Notes under the pieces: generated by a model
Told to the model about the DNA's origin: nothing
What the model saw: only the letters and a program-made list of their open reading frames with translations
Databases searched by the model: none
Source: an uncultured Siphonobacter sp.
GTDB lineage: Bacteria; Bacteroidota; Bacteroidia; Cytophagales; Spirosomataceae
DNA: 64,000 nt
Assembly (NCBI GenBank): GCA_913775095.1
Contig: CAJYIW010000005.1
Location: 124,001-188,000, forward strand
Direction: 5' to 3'
Shown: positions 61,487 to 64,000 of the stretch, in pieces
Numbering within the stretch: position 1 is the stretch's first letter
Layout: every line of letters begins with the position of its first letter
Translations under genes and position numbers: made by a program

Positions 61487-62574
61487 TAGCGAGGATCGAT
61501 ATTACCGTCAACGATTACTTCTAAATCTTCTGCATCAGCGGTTTCCTGTTTTATCTCTCCATTCACATTTATAAGCTTAATTAATTGACTGTCCTTATAG
61601 TTTTCATTACTATTTACAAGAGACTCAAACGCTTTAATCGTATCATTACTATGCGTAGTAGCAAAAACCTGAATATTTAATTTCTCAGCTAATTGAAAAA
61701 TTATCTCCCATAGTTTTTCCTGAACTGAGTAATGTAGACCATTTTCAAATTCGTCGATGAGTAAGTATCCATTTCCGCAGGTAACCATTTTCAGAATGAT
61801 AGTAAGGATCCGATTAATCCCATCTCCCATTCGTTTCAGCGGCAGCTTACCTAATTCGTCATGTCTTATAAATGCTTCATCATTACTGTTAAAGTCTAAA
61901 TCTGAAATTTTAGGATCAACCAGATGGAGTGTCTTTATAACAGTTTCTTTATGATCTGTTAGTGATATCTGGTCCCAGAGTTTTGAATTTATCTTAGTTA
62001 CTAACGAAGGGCTTACGTATTTGAAATTATCCTCAGTAATAGACATCATCAGGTTTTCTCCACCTATCTGTCTTCCTAAAGAATAAGTTTTTTTTTGAAT
62101 GTTCAATTCATTAACCAACCTACGCTCTGTAATTAATACTTCATCGCGAATATTGCTCTCATCAAACCGATTAACTATCTCAGCTTTTCCATCATCTTTC
62201 CAAAGAAGATATCCTAGATTTATTCTGGTATAAATTTCTTTGATAGCTGATATAATATCGTTTCCACTTGCATTTATTTCTAAACCTTCTCCTTCATAAA
62301 AAGAGTCAATATTTAAATTAGGCATCAATGAATATACAGCATACTTAAACTTAGACACTCTTTCAATATCTTTCGGATCTACAATTTCTCCTCTATCCCC
62401 TAATATCGCTGATAATGTTTTCCAGATGTCATTAGTATTCAAAATGGCTACCGCTTCCAGCAAACTACTCTTCCCCGTATTATTCTTCCCAATTACCAGA
62501 TTAACCCGACCTAATTTCGGGATTACCAGGTGACGTAAGTTTCGGTAGTTTTTGATTTCTAAGGAATGAAGCAT
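61486..62574 (-). CDS. AAA family (ABC-type) ATPase, OLD/PARIS-like
   Basis: A 362-aa ATPase of the AAA_15/AAA_21 kind. The N-terminus is MLHSLEIKNYRNLRHLVIP with Walker A GKNNTGKSSLLEAV. The C-terminal part has LPLKRMGDGINRILTIIL (signature-like), Walker B GYLLIDEFENGLHYSVQEKLW, and the H-switch IQVFATTHSNDTIKAFESL. It overlaps the DUF3226 TOPRIM gene by one base (TAATG). ATPase plus TOPRIM pairs are typical of OLD, Gabija and PARIS anti-phage systems; here the TOPRIM partner is DUF3226, which is not the usual one. The middle of the gene is more AT-rich than surrounding genes, which suggests acquisition. It lies 36 nt downstream of the 2-hydroxyacid dehydrogenase. Confidence 0.88.
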   Translation of the reverse strand: MLHSLEIKNYRNLRHLVIPKLGRVNLVIGKNNTGKSSLLEAVAILNTNDIWKTLSAILGDRGEIVDPKDIERVSKFKYAVYSLMPNLNIDSFYEGEGLEINASGNDIISAIKEIYTRINLGYLLWKDDGKAEIVNRFDESNIRDEVLITERRLVNELNIQKKTYSLGRQIGGENLMMSITEDNFKYVSPSLVTKINSKLWDQISLTDHKETVIKTLHLVDPKISDLDFNSNDEAFIRHDELGKLPLKRMGDGINRILTIILKMVTCGNGYLLIDEFENGLHYSVQEKLWEIIFQLAEKLNIQVFATTHSNDTIKAFESLVNSNENYKDSQLIKLINVNGEIKQETADAEDLEVIVDGNIDPR

Positions 62575-62610
62575 CGCTCAAGTAATTAGTTTATTCAATC
62601 ATTCTCTCAC

Positions 62611-63549
62611 TCACTTATTCAAAACTGAAGCCACGATCTGCTGCACCAGCACTTCGTTAATCTTTACGTAACTCTCGTGCGTCCATCCGGCTACGTGCGG
62701 AGTAAAAATGACGTTGGGTAACTGAACTAGGGTATCGAAAACCTCGTCCGGCCCGGCGGGTAACTGATGGAGTTTTTCATTTTCCAGTACATCCAGACAC
62801 GCTCCTAACACCGCTCCTGATTGTAAACCTTTCAAAACTGCCGCCAGTTTCACAATTTCTCCCCGTGAGCAGTTGATCAGGTAAAATGGCTTTTTGAATT
62901 GAGCGATGAAGTCTTCCTTTACCAGATAATTCGTCTCTTCCGTTAGCGGGATGTGCAGGCTTAAAACATCAGCCTCCTCAAAAATCCGCTCCATCGTGGC
63001 CTGTTCGGCGTAGGCATCGGAATAGTTATCCCGGTATTTGTCATACGCCAGCACCTTCACGTTAAAGCTACTCAGCCGTTTGGCAAAAGCTGACCCGTTG
63101 TGGCCGTAACCAATCAGGCCGACGGTTTTTCCTCCTAATTCTGTACCGCGATTGGCTTCGCGTAACCAGATTTTCTGACGCACCTCGCGGTCGGCCGTAT
63201 GAATATGGTTCAGCAAAGCCAGTAACATGCCCATGGCGTGTTCACCAACCGCATCCATATTTCCGGCATTGGCCGCAAAAAGGCGAACGTGGTGACGGTC
63301 ACAGGCTTCTTTATCAATCAAATCCAGCCCGGCTCCCGCCCTTCCAATGAACTCAAGCTTGGGGGCTGCCTGCAAAAAGGCTTCATCCACCCGCGTCTTG
63401 TTACGAATCATCAGCCCTTCGTAAGAACCCATCTGCTCCAGAATTTCTTCGCGTTTGGCTTTGGGCTGGTAGCTATAGTCAAACCCCGCCGTTTCGAGCA
63501 TTTCGAACAAACTGGGGTGCATTTCATCACAAATGAAAATTCTCTTCAT
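62611..63549 (-). CDS. D-isomer-specific 2-hydroxyacid dehydrogenase (SerA-like)
   Basis: NAD-dependent 2-hydroxyacid dehydrogenase of 312 aa, related to phosphoglycerate dehydrogenase. Rossmann domain: TVGLIGYGHNGSAFAKRL (GxGxxG) and LAYDKYRDN for the adenosine ribose. The catalytic triad residues appear as Arg in NCSRGEIV, Glu in DVLENEKLH, and His in FTPHVAGWTHES. It lacks the C-terminal ACT domain of regulated SerA, so it could be the serine-pathway enzyme of this organism or another 2-hydroxyacid dehydrogenase. The AAA/TOPRIM pair follows on the same strand after 36 nt and may be partly transcribed from the same promoter. Confidence 0.9.
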   Translation of the reverse strand: MKRIFICDEMHPSLFEMLETAGFDYSYQPKAKREEILEQMGSYEGLMIRNKTRVDEAFLQAAPKLEFIGRAGAGLDLIDKEACDRHHVRLFAANAGNMDAVGEHAMGMLLALLNHIHTADREVRQKIWLREANRGTELGGKTVGLIGYGHNGSAFAKRLSSFNVKVLAYDKYRDNYSDAYAEQATMERIFEEADVLSLHIPLTEETNYLVKEDFIAQFKKPFYLINCSRGEIVKLAAVLKGLQSGAVLGACLDVLENEKLHQLPAGPDEVFDTLVQLPNVIFTPHVAGWTHESYVKINEVLVQQIVASVLNK

Positions 63550-64000
63550 GGTAAAAGGAGCCCAGCGTTGATCTGAGCTTTCAGTAAGGATAGACAGAAA
63601 GTAAGGGCCTGCTTAGGATAACCGGAATACTAAGGTCCAAAGTTCGCCTGATTTTGTAAAAAAACCAGCATTCCAAGCAAGGATTGAATGCTCTGATCGG
63701 GTTTGAAGGGTTGATTTATAGTTTGAACAGGTTTGAACAATCAGGGAATGAACCTGTTCACCGTAGTCAGATGAATGTCAGAGGACATCCCTCTTAGACC
63801 TTACCTGACCTCTCAAGCTTCAATCAAACCTTTTACAAACCGCCATCAAACGTTCAGAGCTCTTCAAACGACACTTTCCACGCCATTATTCGCCTTAGAA
63901 TTTCTGAAAAATCTGCGAACTGGTCTAATTCTTGGGTGGATGGTGTAACTTCGCTTCAAGAACTGCTTATTTACGTCAGTAAATCGAAATTACTGACCCG
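63550..64000. other. Intergenic region to the window end
   Basis: About 450 nt with no complete gene. It contains the GTTTGA/TCAAAC clusters and, at 63976-63998, a short inverted repeat GTCAGTAA/TTACTGAC with a 7-nt loop. A promoter for the 2-hydroxyacid dehydrogenase must lie here but is not obvious. Confidence 0.6.
63701..63869. repeat. Inverted clusters of GTTTGA and TCAAAC motifs (second copy of the arrangement)
   Basis: GTTTGAA at 63701, 63721 and 63731, then TCAAAC-type motifs in AATCAAACC, CATCAAACG and TTCAAACG at about 63823-63869. The layout (GTTTGA on the left, TCAAAC on the right, about 170 bp in total) matches that at about 48.6-48.7 kb. Confidence 0.6.

Noticed and set aside
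1-64000. tRNA, rRNA or other structured RNA genes
   Set aside because: I looked for tRNA T-loop signatures and rRNA-like blocks while reading and saw none. A covariance-model scan would be needed to be certain.

Overview
The window looks like chromosome from a member of the Bacteroidota, most likely the order Cytophagales. The grounds are three SusC/SusD outer-membrane pairs, a GldA-type gliding ABC ATPase, an N-terminal-only GT5 glycogen synthase beside panC, and candidate promoters of the Bacteroidota type (TAnnTTTG). Most genes have balanced base composition. Three stretches are visibly AT-richer: an IS200-like transposase (about 1.1-1.7 kb), an AlbA_2/Schlafen-type gene (16.8-18.2 kb) and an AAA ATPase/TOPRIM pair (61.0-62.6 kb).

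Layout. 0-1 kb: 3' part of a molybdopterin-binding hydroxylase subunit. 1-2.4 kb: an IS200/REP-associated transposase, a tandem array of REP-like palindromes, and a decayed second copy of the 3' end of the threonine aldolase gene. 2.4-7.1 kb: purU-ltaE operon, a DUF4476 protein, and an ABC-F ATPase with a long structured leader. 7.5-12.3 kb: SusC/SusD pair 1. 12.8-16.6 kb: DoxX, a LytS/LytTR two-component pair, a GNAT acetyltransferase. 16.8-18.2 kb: AT-rich AlbA_2 gene between inverted palindromes. 18.3-26.4 kb: RND efflux operon with an OmpR-type two-component system upstream. 27-37 kb: outer-membrane barrel protein, Na+/H+ antiporter, an unrecognised exported protein, MgtC, an M28 peptidase, DUF805. 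37.3-39.2 kb: GT5 domain protein and panC. 39.2-43.8 kb: SusC/SusD pair 2. 44.3-47.4 kb: gldA, an APC permease, an exported RidA. 47.5-50.8 kb: a possible small protein, a zinc peptidase, rfaE2, a flippase-like protein, panD. 51.4-55.9 kb: SusC/SusD pair 3. 56-63.5 kb: glgB, mutS2, a frameshifted DUF3226 TOPRIM gene with its AAA ATPase partner, and a 2-hydroxyacid dehydrogenase.

A second layer lies between the genes. Several families of short palindromes (TGGCTGGTG/CACCAGCCA, GCTGCCAGC/GCTGGCAGC, AGCGTC/GACGCT and others) are assembled into composite islands at about 1.7-2.4, 13.3-13.9, 26.5-27.0 and 31.9-32.7 kb. Three islands end in tandem arrays of a 7-bp unit (AAACTGA or CTCTAAA type). 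Degenerate GTTTGA clusters facing TCAAAC clusters occur at 48.6 and 63.7 kb. The IS200-like transposase next to the densest palindrome cluster is the natural candidate for spreading that family.

The best candidates for something new are the AAA-ATPase/TOPRIM pair, which resembles two-gene anti-phage modules and carries an inferred one-base frameshift in the TOPRIM partner; the transposase with its REP-like system; the heptamer arrays; the AT-rich AlbA_2 cassette; and a possible translation-attenuation leader upstream of the ABC-F gene.
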